From assembly GCA_028291265.1 (NCBI GenBank), contig JAQGIK010000187.1, forward strand, positions 1-50,848: a DNA stretch of 50,848 nt, read 5' to 3'. Origin of the DNA: Caulobacter sp. Lineage in GTDB: Bacteria; Pseudomonadota; Alphaproteobacteria; Caulobacterales; Caulobacteraceae. This document shows positions 1-8,590 of the stretch, piece after piece; positions within the stretch are counted from its first letter, which is position 1, and every line of letters starts with the position of its first letter. The notes under the pieces are model-generated. The model did not search any database. It saw only the letters and a list, made by a program, of their open reading frames with translations, and was not told the DNA's origin. Both the position numbers and the translations under genes were made by a program.

Positions 1-285
1 CATGTGGATGTCCTCGAACTCGTCGCGGAACGGGAAACGGCCCTCGGCCATCTCAGTCTCAATCGTCATAAGCCCGCCCAGGATCGCCTTGGCGTCCTCG
101 CTTGCAATGACGCCTTGCTTGGCCAACATGGCGCAGTGCGCGCGGGAGCCGGCCAGGTCCTGCGCGGCGAGCCGCTTGTCGAACCCGATCGACACGTTGA
201 TCGCCTGCATAAGCGCGTCGGGCTTGGCCTTGAAGCGGCCGCCCCACAGCTTCTGGCCTTTAGGATTTGGACCGGAGTCGGACAT
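1..285 (-). CDS. argH: Argininosuccinate lyase, N-terminal part (cut by window edge)
   Basis: The reverse strand encodes the first 95 residues of argininosuccinate lyase, which splits argininosuccinate into arginine and fumarate in the last step of arginine synthesis. The start reads [18 protein letters not shown], with the family's KLWGGRF element, followed by an [14 protein letters not shown] segment. The rest lies outside the window. The ATG (285-283) overlaps the ATG of tlpA on the other strand in the palindrome CATG, so each gene's promoter must lie inside the other's coding sequence or the messages are leaderless. Identity comes from sequence recognition; partial at the window edge. Confidence 0.9.
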   Translation of the reverse strand, partial: MSDSGPNPKGQKLWGGRFKAKPDALMQAINVSIGFDKRLAAQDLAGSRAHCAMLAKQGVIASEDAKAILGGLMTIETEMAEGRFPFRDEFEDIHM

Positions 286-913
286 GAGCGAGAGCGGACC
301 TTCGGCGTCAGGCCGGCCAAGCCTGGGGCTGGGGTTGAAGCTGGCCTTGGCGGCGGCCCTGATCGTGGGTGTCGCCGGGGTCGTATATGTCACCAAGGGA
401 TCGCTGTCCAAGCCCGGCACGGCCAAGGTGGAGCTGGCTTCGCTCGCCAAGGGCGGAATGGACAAGCTTGAACTGGTCTCCACGCCCAAGCCGCCCCCGG
501 CCGCGAGCTTCGTCAACAGCGAGGGCAAGCCCGTCACCCTGGCCGATTTCAAGGGCAAGGTGGTGGTCGCCAACCTCTGGGCCACCTGGTGCGCGCCCTG
601 CAAGAAGGAGATGCCGACCCTGGCCAGGCTGGCCGCCGACTACGCCGGCAAGCCGGTCGAGGTGGCCGCCATCAGCGTCGACAGCGCCTCGGCCACCGCC
701 CAGGCGAAAGAGTTCATCGCCACCCACAAGCCGCTGGCCTTCTATCAGGACGCCAAGCTCGCCCTGCCCTTCGCCTTCAGCCCGCCGGCCCAGGGCTTTC
801 CGACCACCGTCCTCTACGACAAGGCGGGCATGGAGCGGGCCCGGGTGGTCGGCGAGGCCGACTGGTCTAGCCCCGAGGCCAAACAGGTGATCGACGCCCT
901 CCTGGCCGAGTAG
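284..913 (+). CDS. tlpA: TlpA-like membrane-anchored thiol:disulfide oxidoreductase
   Basis: A 209-residue thioredoxin-fold protein. It has a short polar N-terminus, one membrane anchor at about residues 15-40 ([17 protein letters not shown]), and a periplasmic thioredoxin domain with the active site WATWCAPC (cysteines 103 and 106) and a cis-Pro loop (GFPTTVLYD). Family members keep periplasmic thiols reduced, for example during cytochrome c or cytochrome oxidase assembly. The ATG at 284 is preferred because a reading frame open further upstream would run through argH antisense sequence. It is head-to-head with argH, with overlapping start codons. The exact substrate is not visible from sequence. 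Confidence 0.88.
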   Translation: MSESGPSASGRPSLGLGLKLALAAALIVGVAGVVYVTKGSLSKPGTAKVELASLAKGGMDKLELVSTPKPPPAASFVNSEGKPVTLADFKGKVVVANLWATWCAPCKKEMPTLARLAADYAGKPVEVAAISVDSASATAQAKEFIATHKPLAFYQDAKLALPFAFSPPAQGFPTTVLYDKAGMERARVVGEADWSSPEAKQVIDALLAE

Positions 914-977
914 CGTCGCCATAGCGTCGTTGGGTGGAGCGATATAGGCTCGCCCTTATAGGCTGTGGGAGACCTCG

Positions 978-1943
978 ATGTCGTTCGCCTTGCTCGCGCC
1001 CTGGGCGCTGGTCCTGCTGGCCCTGGTTATCCTGTTCGGGGCGGTGAAGATCGTGCCCCAGGGCCGCGAATTCACCGTCGAGCGCTTCGGCCGCTACACC
1101 CGCACCCTCAAGCCCGGCATCTCCTTCCTCACCCCGTTCATCGAGACGATCGGACGGCGGGTGAATATGATGGAACAGGTGCTGGACGTGCCCCAGCAGG
1201 AAGTCATCACCAAGGACAACGCCGTGGTGAAGGTCGACGGCATCGTCTTCATCCAGGTGATGGACGCCGCCAACGCCGCCTACCGGGTCGACAACCTCAA
1301 CTACGCCATCGCCCAGCTCTGCATGACCAACCTGCGGACCGTCGTCGGCTCGATGGAACTGGACGAGGTGCTCAGCCAGCGCGACCAGATCAACAGCCGG
1401 CTGCTGTCGACCATCGACCACGCCACCAACCCCTGGGGCGTCAAGGCCACGCGGATCGAGATCAAGGATCTGACCCCGCCGCCGGACATCACCAACGCCA
1501 TGGCCCGCCAGATGAAGGCCGAGCGCGAACGCCGGGCGGTGATCACCGAGGCCGACGGCGAAAAGCAGAGCCAGATCGCCCGCGCCGAGGGCGCCAAGCA
1601 GTCGGCCATCCTGCAGGCCGAGGGCCGCAAGGAAGCCGCCTTCCGCGACGCCGAAGCCCGCGAACGCGAAGCCGAGGCCGAAGCCAAGGCCACCGCCTTC
1701 GTCTCGGAAGCCATCGCCCGCGGCGACGTCAACGCCATCAACTACTTCATCGCCCAGAAGTATGTCGAAGCCTTCGCCCTGCTGGCCTCCAGCCCGCAGC
1801 AGAAGACGGTCATCGTGCCGGCCGACTTCGCCGGCCTGACCGGCTCGATCGCCGGCATCGGCCAGCTGGTGAAGTCGCTGACCGCGCCCGAAACGCCGCG
1901 GCCGGCCGCCCCCACCGCCACGCCCCGCACGCCGAGGAGCTAG
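978..1943 (+). CDS. SPFH/band 7 (stomatin, QmcA-type) membrane protein
   Basis: A 321-residue protein with an N-terminal membrane helix (residues about 5-25), an SPFH/band 7 domain (KIVPQGREFTVERFGRYTRTL; PQQEVITKDNAVVKVDG), and a long charged helical region rich in Glu/Ala/Arg/Lys (about 170-250) typical of oligomerising stomatin/paraslipin proteins. The tail is Pro/Ala-rich. Such proteins form ring-like membrane assemblies, often linked to FtsH proteolysis or membrane microdomains. The ATG at 978 follows GGGAGA at a suitable distance. The stop lies 4 nt before the NfeD gene, and SPFH plus NfeD is a well-known conserved pair. Confidence 0.92.
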   Translation: MSFALLAPWALVLLALVILFGAVKIVPQGREFTVERFGRYTRTLKPGISFLTPFIETIGRRVNMMEQVLDVPQQEVITKDNAVVKVDGIVFIQVMDAANAAYRVDNLNYAIAQLCMTNLRTVVGSMELDEVLSQRDQINSRLLSTIDHATNPWGVKATRIEIKDLTPPPDITNAMARQMKAERERRAVITEADGEKQSQIARAEGAKQSAILQAEGRKEAAFRDAEAREREAEAEAKATAFVSEAIARGDVNAINYFIAQKYVEAFALLASSPQQKTVIVPADFAGLTGSIAGIGQLVKSLTAPETPRPAAPTATPRTPRS

Positions 1944-1947
1944 GCTC

Positions 1948-2394
1948 ATGGAAGCCCTCTACGCCCTGCACGCGGTCTGGTTCTGGCTGGCCCTCGGGGC
2001 GGTCATCCTCGGGGCCGAGCTGATGACGGGGTCCGGCTGGCTGTTGTGGCCGGCGGTGACGGCGGCGGTGATGGCGGCGCTGACCTTCGTGCTGCCGTCC
2101 AACGTCGCGGTGCATCTGTTGATCTACGCGGTGATCACCATCGGCGTCACGGTGACGGCGCGGCGCTACCTGCCGCGCAACATCTCGGGCGACGGACCGG
2201 ACATCAACGACAACATCACCCGCCTGATCGGGGCCCGCGGCGAAGCGGCCAGCATCTTCGCCGAAGGCCGCGGCCGGGTGCACGTCGAAGGCAAGGAATG
2301 GGACGCGCTCAGCGAGGACGCCTTGATCCCCGGCAAGCCCGTCCAGGTGATGGAAGTGATCTCCGCCGCGAGTTTGCGGGTGAAGGCGGCCTGA
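1948..2394 (+). CDS. NfeD family membrane protein
   Basis: A 148-residue short NfeD protein with several hydrophobic segments in the first 75 residues (WFWLALGAVILGAELMTG, LLWPAVTAAVMAAL, then a third helix) followed by a soluble C-terminal OB-fold-like domain (RLIGARGEAASIFAEGRGRVHVEGKEWDA). NfeD proteins partner SPFH proteins. The 4-nt gap to the SPFH gene supports one transcript. The operon probably ends in the repeat-derived hairpin at 2448-2480. No serine protease domain is present, so this is the short form. Confidence 0.9.
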   Translation: MEALYALHAVWFWLALGAVILGAELMTGSGWLLWPAVTAAVMAALTFVLPSNVAVHLLIYAVITIGVTVTARRYLPRNISGDGPDINDNITRLIGARGEAASIFAEGRGRVHVEGKEWDALSEDALIPGKPVQVMEVISAASLRVKAA

Positions 2395-2400
2395 CGACTC

Positions 2401-2480
2401 CCTTCTCCCGCTTGTCGGGAGAAGGTGGCCCCGAAGGGGTCGGATGAGGGCAGCGCCGGCTCCAACCGGGCTGCCCTTTT
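2401..2480. repeat. Single palindromic repeat (family R1), truncated copy acting as a terminator
   Basis: This holds the R1 unit also seen at 12463 and 15786: a hairpin CTTCTCCCG/CGGGAGAAG, a second small GC hairpin (GCCCCGAAGGGG), then GGATGAGGGCAGC. The inverted partner is cut short: only GCTGCCC of it remains. The leftovers form a stem (GGGCAGC, 2448-2454, with GCTGCCC, 2470-2476, and inner CCGG arms) followed directly by TTTT (2477-2480). It resembles an intrinsic terminator for the SPFH-NfeD pair, between convergent genes. Confidence 0.7.
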
Positions 2481-2488
2481 CGTTGGCT

Positions 2489-2929
2489 CTACCGGTTCTC
2501 GTCCATCCACACCCGCAGCCCCTGCAGGAACGGCAGCGCCGCCGCGAACTCCGCGTCGGTGAACGCCCCCCGCAGCCCCTCCATCCGTGGCCTAAGCGCC
2601 ATCAGCCCGGCCTCATAGGCCCGCGCCCCGGCCTCCGTCAGCGACACCCGCTTCTTCCGCCCGTCGGCCTCGTCGGCAACCACCCGCACAAACCCCTGCG
2701 TCTCCAGCCGCTGCAGGGTGTTGGTCATCGCCCCCTTGGTCACCTGGAACGCCGCCGCCAGCTTCGCCGGACTCTCCTCGCCGCCGCGCCGCATGAAGTG
2801 GGTCAGCACCCCGAACTGCGCCGCGCTCATCCCCTCGGGCAGGCTGCGTTCCAGCGCCGCGTTGGACAGCTGCGAAATGATGCCGATCTCGGTCAGCACC
2901 GAGACGTCCGGCCGGTCCTTCAGGGCCAT
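2489..2929 (-). CDS. MarR family transcriptional regulator
   Basis: A 146-residue winged-helix regulator. The DNA-binding core is visible: a recognition helix (KLAAAFQVTKGAMTNTLQRLETQGFV) followed by a wing (RVVADEADGRKKRVSLTEAG), flanked by helical dimerisation segments. Its ATG overlaps the stop of the preceding nitroreductase-like gene by one base (TGATG), so the two are probably translationally coupled and co-transcribed from the promoter at 4091-4119. Two perfect palindromes in that promoter are the obvious candidate operators, suggesting autoregulation released by a ligand. The ligand is unknown. Confidence 0.9.
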   Translation of the reverse strand: MALKDRPDVSVLTEIGIISQLSNAALERSLPEGMSAAQFGVLTHFMRRGGEESPAKLAAAFQVTKGAMTNTLQRLETQGFVRVVADEADGRKKRVSLTEAGARAYEAGLMALRPRMEGLRGAFTDAEFAAALPFLQGLRVWMDENR

Positions 2930-4059
2930 CAGGCGCTCCGGAACAGGTCGTCGAGACCCTTGCGCGGCGCCGGCGGCAGGTCCCTGGCGTACCCCGCCCG
3001 GACCAGCATCTGCAGCCGCTCACCGGCCCGCACCCCCACCAGGGCGTCCATGCGCGCGAACAGCGCCGCCATCTGCGGATACTCCTGCAGCGCCTGGCTC
3101 ATCGGCTGGATGGCGATGTCGCGGGCCGCGGCCTCCAGCGCCATGCGGGCGTAGGCGCGCCCTGCCGCCATCTGCTGGGTGCGGTCGTTGCCCGGACTGA
3201 CCAGCCAGACAAAGGCGCCGGTCGCCTCGCACAGCGGCCGGGCGAAATCCCGCGCCTGCTTGAAGGCCGTGGTCCCCGGCTTGGCCAGATTCTCCGGCGT
3301 CAGGATGCCGACCGCATGCATGGCCTCGATGGCCGGGCCGCGCAGGAACAGCCCGTCGCGATGCTCGGCGATCTGTTTGTCGCCGATCCGCATCAGGTCG
3401 ATGGTTTCCCGGTTGGCGGCCGGGGTGTCGACCTCCCGCTCATAGGCCTCTCGGGTCAGGACCTTCAGCTCCGCCAGGGCTTCGCCGCCGGTCGTGGAGC
3501 CGGTGCGCATTCCCGCGCCCGCCGCCGCCTGCACGGCGGCCAGGTCGGCGGCCGGAATGGCTCGTTTGACGTCGTACGGCTCGCGGGTCGTCCGCCTGCG
3601 GAGGATATGGCGGAACAGCGGGTCGAGCGTGCCGCCCGGCGCGAACGCCACCCGCGCGAACGGCCGCTCGTCCAGCGCCTCGGCCGGCTGCCCGTCCGGG
3701 AACGGCGTCACCGTCGCCGTATAGCCCTTGGCCCCGGCGGCGATGGCCAGCAGCTCCAGGAAGGCCCCGCAGCCGACGACGATCTGGCGGCTGAACGGAT
3801 CGGTGGCCGGCAACAGCCGGCTGCGATCGATGAACAGGGTGACCGCGTCGGTCCCATCCAGCCGCGCCAGCCAGGGCTGACGGTTATGCGGGTTGGGGGC
3901 CAGGATGGCGTGGGCCAGCGCATACCGCCGCACGTCCCGCTCCGACGACCCGGGCGACACCCAGGCGGTGGTGGCGTCCGGCGCTTTCTCACAGCCCGAA
4001 AGGCCGGCGGCCATCACCACGCCGCCGCCGACCAGGGAGATGAAGTTGCGACGATCCAT
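2929..4059 (-). CDS. Acg-type nitroreductase-like protein with Tat lipoprotein signal
   Basis: A 376-residue protein starting MDRRNFISLVGGGVVMAAGLSGC: a twin-arginine-like motif, a hydrophobic stretch and a lipobox ending at Cys23, so export by Tat and lipidation are likely. The remainder resembles Acg-family FMN-binding nitroreductase-fold proteins (LAHAILAPNPHNRQPW near the start of the mature part; RRRTTREPYD; MSQALQEYPQM near the end). The ATG at 4059 is preferred over a longer upstream reading because it places the signal peptide at the N-terminus and keeps the operator region free. The substrate is unknown; a quinone or nitro-compound reductase role is only inferred. Confidence 0.82.
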   Translation of the reverse strand: MDRRNFISLVGGGVVMAAGLSGCEKAPDATTAWVSPGSSERDVRRYALAHAILAPNPHNRQPWLARLDGTDAVTLFIDRSRLLPATDPFSRQIVVGCGAFLELLAIAAGAKGYTATVTPFPDGQPAEALDERPFARVAFAPGGTLDPLFRHILRRRTTREPYDVKRAIPAADLAAVQAAAGAGMRTGSTTGGEALAELKVLTREAYEREVDTPAANRETIDLMRIGDKQIAEHRDGLFLRGPAIEAMHAVGILTPENLAKPGTTAFKQARDFARPLCEATGAFVWLVSPGNDRTQQMAAGRAYARMALEAAARDIAIQPMSQALQEYPQMAALFARMDALVGVRAGERLQMLVRAGYARDLPPAPRKGLDDLFRSA

Positions 4060-4075
4060 GGCGCAAGGCCTTTCA

Positions 4076-4119
4076 TTCAACGTTGAACCAATAACATAGT
4101 TCAACGTTGAACTTGTCAA
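4076..4119 (-). promoter_or_regulatory. Promoter with two identical 12-bp palindromes (probable MarR operators)
   Basis: Read on the minus strand, TTGACA (4119-4114) and TGTTAT (4096-4091) are separated by 17 nt, a sigma-70-like promoter. The perfect palindrome TTCAACGTTGAA occurs twice: at 4100-4111 inside the spacer (there extended to 14 bp, GTTCAACGTTGAAC) and at 4076-4087 just after the expected start point. The centres are 24 bp apart. A dimer bound at either site would block RNA polymerase. The co-transcribed MarR regulator is the likely binder; this link is inferred. Confidence 0.75.
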
Positions 4120-4568
4120 CCCCGCGCCTCGCCGAGCGCCTCGCGCATCCCCTCGCCGGCCAGCACATCGGCCCGCTCGTTCCACTCATGGCCGGCGTGA
4201 CCCTTGATCCAGCGCCAGTCGACCTCGTGCCGCAGCCGCGCCTGATCCAGCCGCTTCCACAGGTCGTCGTTCTTCACCGCGCCCTTGGAATAGGTCTTCC
4301 AGCCGCGCGCCTTCCACAGGTGCAGCCATTCCTTGATGCCCTGCTGGACATACTTGCTGTCGGTGTGCAGCTCGACGGTGCAGGGCTTGTTCAGCGCCTC
4401 CAGCGCCTGGATGGCGGCCATCAGTTCCATGCGGTTGTTGGTCGTCGCCGGCTCGCCGCCCTTGATTTCCTTGACGTGCTTGCCGGTCATCAGCACGGCG
4501 CCCCAGCCGCCCGGCCCCGGATTCCCCCGGCAGGCGCCGTCGGTATAGATCACCACCTTCGGGGTCAT
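4116..4568 (-). CDS. rnhA: Ribonuclease HI
   Basis: A 150-residue RNase HI that degrades the RNA strand of RNA:DNA hybrids. All catalytic residues sit at the canonical numbering: Asp10 ([18 protein letters not shown]), Glu48 (NNRMELMAA), Asp70 (LHTDSKYV) and Asp134 (NERADVLA), with His124 in the KGHAGH loop. Its ATG overlaps the thrB stop as ATGA, so it is co-translated with thrB. The stop lies within the -35 hexamer region of the next operon on the same strand. Confidence 0.96.
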   Translation of the reverse strand: MTPKVVIYTDGACRGNPGPGGWGAVLMTGKHVKEIKGGEPATTNNRMELMAAIQALEALNKPCTVELHTDSKYVQQGIKEWLHLWKARGWKTYSKGAVKNDDLWKRLDQARLRHEVDWRWIKGHAGHEWNERADVLAGEGMREALGEARG

Positions 4569-5524
4569 ACGGCGTCCGTCAGGATCGACAGGCCCGCCCG
4601 GTGGACCGCCAGCTTGCGTTCGTATTCCATCGGATCCTTCGGCTTGACCAGCGCCCCCGCCGGCGCAGCGCCCCAGTCGGCCAGCCGGCTGAGGAAGAAC
4701 CGCATCGCCGCCCCGTGGGCCAGCACCGGCAGGGCCGCCCGCTCGGCGTCGCTCAGCGGTCGCCGCGCCTCGTAACCGGCCAGCAGCGCCTTGCCGGCCG
4801 TCGAGTTGAACTCCCCGCCGCTCTCGAAACACCAGGCGTTCAGGGTGATGGCCAGGTCGTAGGCGAAGGCGTCGTCGCAGGCGAAATAGAAGTCGATGGC
4901 CGCCGCGAACCGCCCCTCGCGGAAGAAGACGTTGTCGGGGAAGAAGTCGGCGTGGATGACCCCGGCCGGCAGGTCCTTCGGCCAGTAGGCCGCCAGCCGC
5001 TCCAGGTCCGCCGCGATGGTCGCCGCCAGCCCGGGCTTCAAGGCCTCGGCCGCCGCCTCCAGCCCGTCGAACAACGGCCCCCAGGCCGCCTGGCCCAGAT
5101 CGTTGGCCCGCCGCCCGGCAAACCCCTCGCCGGCCTGATGCAGCCAGGCCAGCCCCTCGCCCGCCTGCCGGCACTGGGCCACGGTCGGACGCCGCGCCGA
5201 CAGCCCCGGCAGGAACTGGGCCAGCGCCACGGGCTTGCCCCGCACCGACTGCAGCACCACGCCCTCGCGATCGGGGATCGGCCGCGCCGACGGAAAGCCC
5301 TGCTCGGCCAGATACCCCATCAGGTCGAGGAAGTAGGGCAGCTCCTGCGCCGTCACCCCGCGCTCATAGACGGTCAGGATGAACCGCCCGCCCGCCGTCT
5401 CGAGCAGGAAGTTGGAATTCTGGATGCCCTCGGCGATGCCCTTGAACGCCAGCGGCTCGCCCAGATCGTATCGGGCGAGAAAGCCCTCGAGCTCCTCGTC
5501 GGTGATGTCCGTGTAGACCGCCAT
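4565..5524 (-). CDS. thrB: Homoserine kinase, aminoglycoside-phosphotransferase type
   Basis: A 319-residue kinase of the APH-fold homoserine kinase family (alphaproteobacterial ThrB), which phosphorylates homoserine in threonine synthesis. It starts [22 protein letters not shown], has the nucleotide-binding N-lobe ([19 protein letters not shown]), and the Brenner catalytic loop HADFFPDN at residues 191-198, then the metal-binding aspartate region (IDFYFACDD, from 210). It overlaps rnhA by ATGA. A 32-nt gap separates it from the ABC permease gene upstream on the same strand, so read-through from the exporter operon is possible but not shown. Confidence 0.93.
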   Translation of the reverse strand: MAVYTDITDEELEGFLARYDLGEPLAFKGIAEGIQNSNFLLETAGGRFILTVYERGVTAQELPYFLDLMGYLAEQGFPSARPIPDREGVVLQSVRGKPVALAQFLPGLSARRPTVAQCRQAGEGLAWLHQAGEGFAGRRANDLGQAAWGPLFDGLEAAAEALKPGLAATIAADLERLAAYWPKDLPAGVIHADFFPDNVFFREGRFAAAIDFYFACDDAFAYDLAITLNAWCFESGGEFNSTAGKALLAGYEARRPLSDAERAALPVLAHGAAMRFFLSRLADWGAAPAGALVKPKDPMEYERKLAVHRAGLSILTDAV

Positions 5525-5556
5525 GGGCGTCGCATGCGGGAGCCGGCCTGGTTTGT

Positions 5557-6693
5557 CTAGTCCAGCGTCGTCCGATAGCGGCTCATCGCCAGCGTCGTGA
5601 CCACGGCCACGAACAGCGTCAACGCCACCAGGCTGACCCAGGCATGCTCGATCCCGACGCCCTTCAGCAACGAGCCCCGCACGATGCGCAGGAAGTGGGT
5701 GACCGGGATCGCTTCGCCGATGGCCTGGGCCCAGCCCGGCATGCCGCGGAACGGGAACATGAAGCCCGACAGCAGCAGGGAAGGCAGCAGGTAGAAGACG
5801 CTCATCTGCATGGCCTGCAGCTGGCTCTTGGCCACCGTGCTGAACAGGAAGCCGAGGCTCAAGCTACCGACGATAAACAGCACCACGCCGAGCGTCAGCG
5901 CCGCCCAGCCGCCGACGAACGGCACCCCGAACAACAGCCGGGCCAGGATCAGGATGATCGCCGTCTGGATCAGGCCGATGACCACATAGGGGGCCAGCTT
6001 GCCGACCATCACCTCCAGCGGCTCGACCGGCGTCGACAGCAGGCTCTCCATCGTCCCCCGCTCGCGCTCGCGGGTCAGGGCCAGGGCGGTCATCATCACC
6101 AGGGTCATGGAGAGCACGATGCCGAGCAGCCCCGGCACGATGTTGTAGGCGGTGATGTTCTCGGGGTTATAGCGCCGGTGGACGACCACCTCGAACGGCG
6201 CCGATCCGGCCTTCCCCGCCAGCGGCCCGGTCAGGTCGTGGACCAGCGCCTGGCCGGGCAGCCCGGCCACCGCCGCCACCGCCCCGCCGACCGCCGTCGG
6301 ATCGGAGGCGTCGGCCTCGATCAGCAGCTGGGCCCGGTCGCCGCGCACCACCCGGCGGCCGAAGTCCTGCGGAATGGTGATGGCGAACTGGGCCCGGCCT
6401 TCCTCGATGGCGGCGTCGAGCTCGGCCGGGCTGCGCGCCTCGGCCACGAACCGGAAGTAGTCGGTGTTGTCGAGGGCGACGAGCACCGAGCGGGAAAAGC
6501 TGCTGCGGTCCTGGTCCAGCACGATGGCCGGCAGGTTGTGCGGGTCGTTGTTGATCGCATAGCCGAACAAGAGCAGCTGGAAGATCGGCACGCCCAGGAT
6601 CATGGCGTAGGTCAGCCGGTCCCGGGTCAGCTGGATGAACTCCTTGATCAGGACGGCGAGGATGCGTTGTCCAGAAAGGCTGGGCCCGTTCAT
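5557..6693 (-). CDS. ABC-2 type transporter permease
   Basis: A 378-residue permease. It has a first membrane helix after a short cytoplasmic start (LTYAMILGVPIFQLLLFGYAIN), a large periplasmic domain (about residues 45-180), then five hydrophobic segments with the ABC-2 signature region (RERERGTMESLLSTPVEPLEVMVGK) around residue 215. The last gene of the TetR-HlyD-ATPase-permease unit; its ATG overlaps the ATPase stop (ATGA, 6690-6693). Together the three proteins resemble the YhiI/YhhJ or YbhGFSR type exporter; the substrate is unknown. Confidence 0.9.
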   Translation of the reverse strand: MNGPSLSGQRILAVLIKEFIQLTRDRLTYAMILGVPIFQLLLFGYAINNDPHNLPAIVLDQDRSSFSRSVLVALDNTDYFRFVAEARSPAELDAAIEEGRAQFAITIPQDFGRRVVRGDRAQLLIEADASDPTAVGGAVAAVAGLPGQALVHDLTGPLAGKAGSAPFEVVVHRRYNPENITAYNIVPGLLGIVLSMTLVMMTALALTRERERGTMESLLSTPVEPLEVMVGKLAPYVVIGLIQTAIILILARLLFGVPFVGGWAALTLGVVLFIVGSLSLGFLFSTVAKSQLQAMQMSVFYLLPSLLLSGFMFPFRGMPGWAQAIGEAIPVTHFLRIVRGSLLKGVGIEHAWVSLVALTLFVAVVTTLAMSRYRTTLD

Positions 6694-7628
6694 GCGAAGT
6701 TGTCCTCCGCCTTGTTCATCAGGTGGATGAAGACGTCCTCGATGGTCGGCCGCGCCTCGGTCCAGGTCAGTCCCGGCCGGCGATAGGGGGCGATGGCCGC
6801 CTCCAGCGCCGCCCGGTCCGTGCCGCTGACATGCAGCGCCGAGCCGAACGGCGCGGCCATTTCGACGCCCGGTTTCCGCGAAAGCTCCGTGGACAGATGA
6901 TCGGCGCTCATGCCTTCTTCCGTGGCGCCCTCGGCCCGGAAGGTCACCAGCCGCGACTGGTCGATCAACTCGCTCGTCGTCCCCCGCGCCATCAGCCGCC
7001 CGTAGGCGATGTAGGCGATGTCGTGACAGCGCTCGGCCTCGTCCATGTAGTGGGTGGAGACCATCACCGTCAGCCCGCCGGCCGCCAACGCGTGGATCTC
7101 GTCCCAGAACTCGCGCCGGGCCTTGGGGTCGACCCCCGCCGTCGGCTCGTCGAGCAGCAGCAGGTCCGGCTCATGCAAGGTCGCCGCCGCCAGCGCCAGC
7201 CGCTGCTTCCAGCCGCCCGACAACGCCCCGGCCGGCTGGTTGCGCCGCGAGGTCAGGCCCAGCTTCTCCAGCGCCTCGTCGACCCGTTTGCGCCGGTCGC
7301 TCATCCCGTAGACCCGGGCCGTGAACTCGAGGTTCTCGGCGATGGTCAGGTCCTCGTAGAGCGAGAACTTCTGGGTCATGTAGCCGGTGCGCCGCTTGAT
7401 GACCCGCGCCTCCTTGCGGAAATCCAGCCCCAGCACCTTCCCCTCGCCTTCGTCGGGCGTCAGCAGGCCGCACAGCATCCGCATGGTCGTGGTCTTGCCC
7501 GAGCCGTTCGGCCCCACGAAGCCGGTCACCCGCCCCGCCTGGACCTGGATGTCGAGGTCGCGCACCACCTGCTTGTCGCCGAACGACTTGCTCAAGGCCC
7601 GGACATCGATGGCGAGGGCCCCGGTCAC
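6690..7628 (-). CDS. ABC transporter ATP-binding protein
   Basis: A 312-residue nucleotide-binding subunit with Walker A GPNGSGKT (39-46), signature LSGGW (136-140), Walker B LLLLDEP (156-162) and a switch His (STHYMDEAE). The GTG at 7628 is the start: it overlaps the HlyD stop as GTGA, there is no in-frame ATG near the N-terminus, and the ABC domain begins immediately after. The C-terminal ~80 residues match the DrrA-like tail of drug or lipid export ATPases (PTIEDVFIHLM). It energises the permease encoded just downstream. Confidence 0.92.
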   Translation of the reverse strand: MTGALAIDVRALSKSFGDKQVVRDLDIQVQAGRVTGFVGPNGSGKTTTMRMLCGLLTPDEGEGKVLGLDFRKEARVIKRRTGYMTQKFSLYEDLTIAENLEFTARVYGMSDRRKRVDEALEKLGLTSRRNQPAGALSGGWKQRLALAAATLHEPDLLLLDEPTAGVDPKARREFWDEIHALAAGGLTVMVSTHYMDEAERCHDIAYIAYGRLMARGTTSELIDQSRLVTFRAEGATEEGMSADHLSTELSRKPGVEMAAPFGSALHVSGTDRAALEAAIAPYRRPGLTWTEARPTIEDVFIHLMNKAEDNFA

Positions 7629-8590
7629 TTGCGGGTCACCTCGACCGGCTGGCCCGGCGCCAGGTCGCGCGGATGCGCAGGCGTCGCCTCGACCAGGAAG
7701 ACCAGCCGCTCGCGGTTGCCCCGGCTGTAGATCACCGGCGGGGTGAACTCCGGCCGCGGACTGACATAGGCGATCTTCGCCTCGCCCCCCTTGCAGCCGT
7801 CGCAGGCGAACCGCACCGACCCGCCGGGCCGATACCGTGTCACCTCGGTCTCCGGCACATAGAACCGCAGCTTGACCCGCGCGTCGGGCAGCAGGGCGAC
7901 AACCGGCGTATTGGCCACCGCCCATTCGCCCGGCCGGTAGAAGACGTCCTCGATCCGCCCCGCCGTCGGGGCCACGGGGCTGAGCTGCCGGGCCCGGATC
8001 GCCGCCTCGCTGACCCCGGCCTGGGCGCCTTGCGCCTCCGCCGCCGCCGCGCTGGCCTGGTCCTCGCGGGCCCCCAGCTCGGCGACGTCCAGCCGCTTTA
8101 TGGTTTCCTGATACTGGGCCCGCGCCACCCCGACCGCCGCCCTGGCCTGGTCCAGCCGGGCCGGCGCGTAGACGCCCTTGGCCGCAAGCGTCCGCACCCG
8201 TCCGAAATCGGCCTCGGCCTGGTCGAGCAGCGCCTTCGCGCTGGTCCGCTGCGCCTGGAACACGGCCAGCTCCTGCGGCCGCTGGCCTTTCAGCGCATCG
8301 GCCGCCCGGTCCCGCGCCGCCTCGGCCTGGGCCGCCGCGCGCTCCTGCTGCGCCTGCGCCGTCCCCGGATCGACCTGGAACAACGACGCCCCGGCCTCGA
8401 CCCTCTGGCCGCGCTCGACGTTCAGCGTGGTCAGCGCCCCCGACTGGGCGGCGGCGAAATACAGGGTCTCGCCCTCGACATAGCCGGTCAGCGGCGCCGG
8501 CCCGCCCCGGGGCCAGAAGGCCCAGGCCGCGCCGCCGACGACGATGACGACCCCGAGGCCGATGAGGACAGCTCTGGGCGGACGCTTCAT
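7625..8590 (-). CDS. HlyD/YbhG-like periplasmic adaptor protein
   Basis: A 321-residue membrane fusion protein: N-terminal anchor (AVLIGLGVVIVVGGAAWAFW), a first lipoyl half-motif (GALTTLNVERGQRVEAGASLFQVD), a long Ala/Gln/Arg-rich helical hairpin (about residues 85-190), the second half-motif (APTAGRIEDVFYRPGEWA) and a C-terminal beta domain. It would bridge the inner-membrane ABC exporter to the cell envelope. The ATG at 8590 overlaps the TetR stop (ATGA), which decides the start against longer readings. No outer membrane channel gene is nearby. Confidence 0.9.
   Translation of the reverse strand: MKRPPRAVLIGLGVVIVVGGAAWAFWPRGGPAPLTGYVEGETLYFAAAQSGALTTLNVERGQRVEAGASLFQVDPGTAQAQQERAAAQAEAARDRAADALKGQRPQELAVFQAQRTSAKALLDQAEADFGRVRTLAAKGVYAPARLDQARAAVGVARAQYQETIKRLDVAELGAREDQASAAAAEAQGAQAGVSEAAIRARQLSPVAPTAGRIEDVFYRPGEWAVANTPVVALLPDARVKLRFYVPETEVTRYRPGGSVRFACDGCKGGEAKIAYVSPRPEFTPPVIYSRGNRERLVFLVEATPAHPRDLAPGQPVEVTRK

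Noticed and set aside
4060-4185. N-terminal extension of the Acg-like gene to 4185
   Set aside because: It would run through the twin palindromes and promoter and into rnhA, and would bury the twin-arginine lipoprotein signal.
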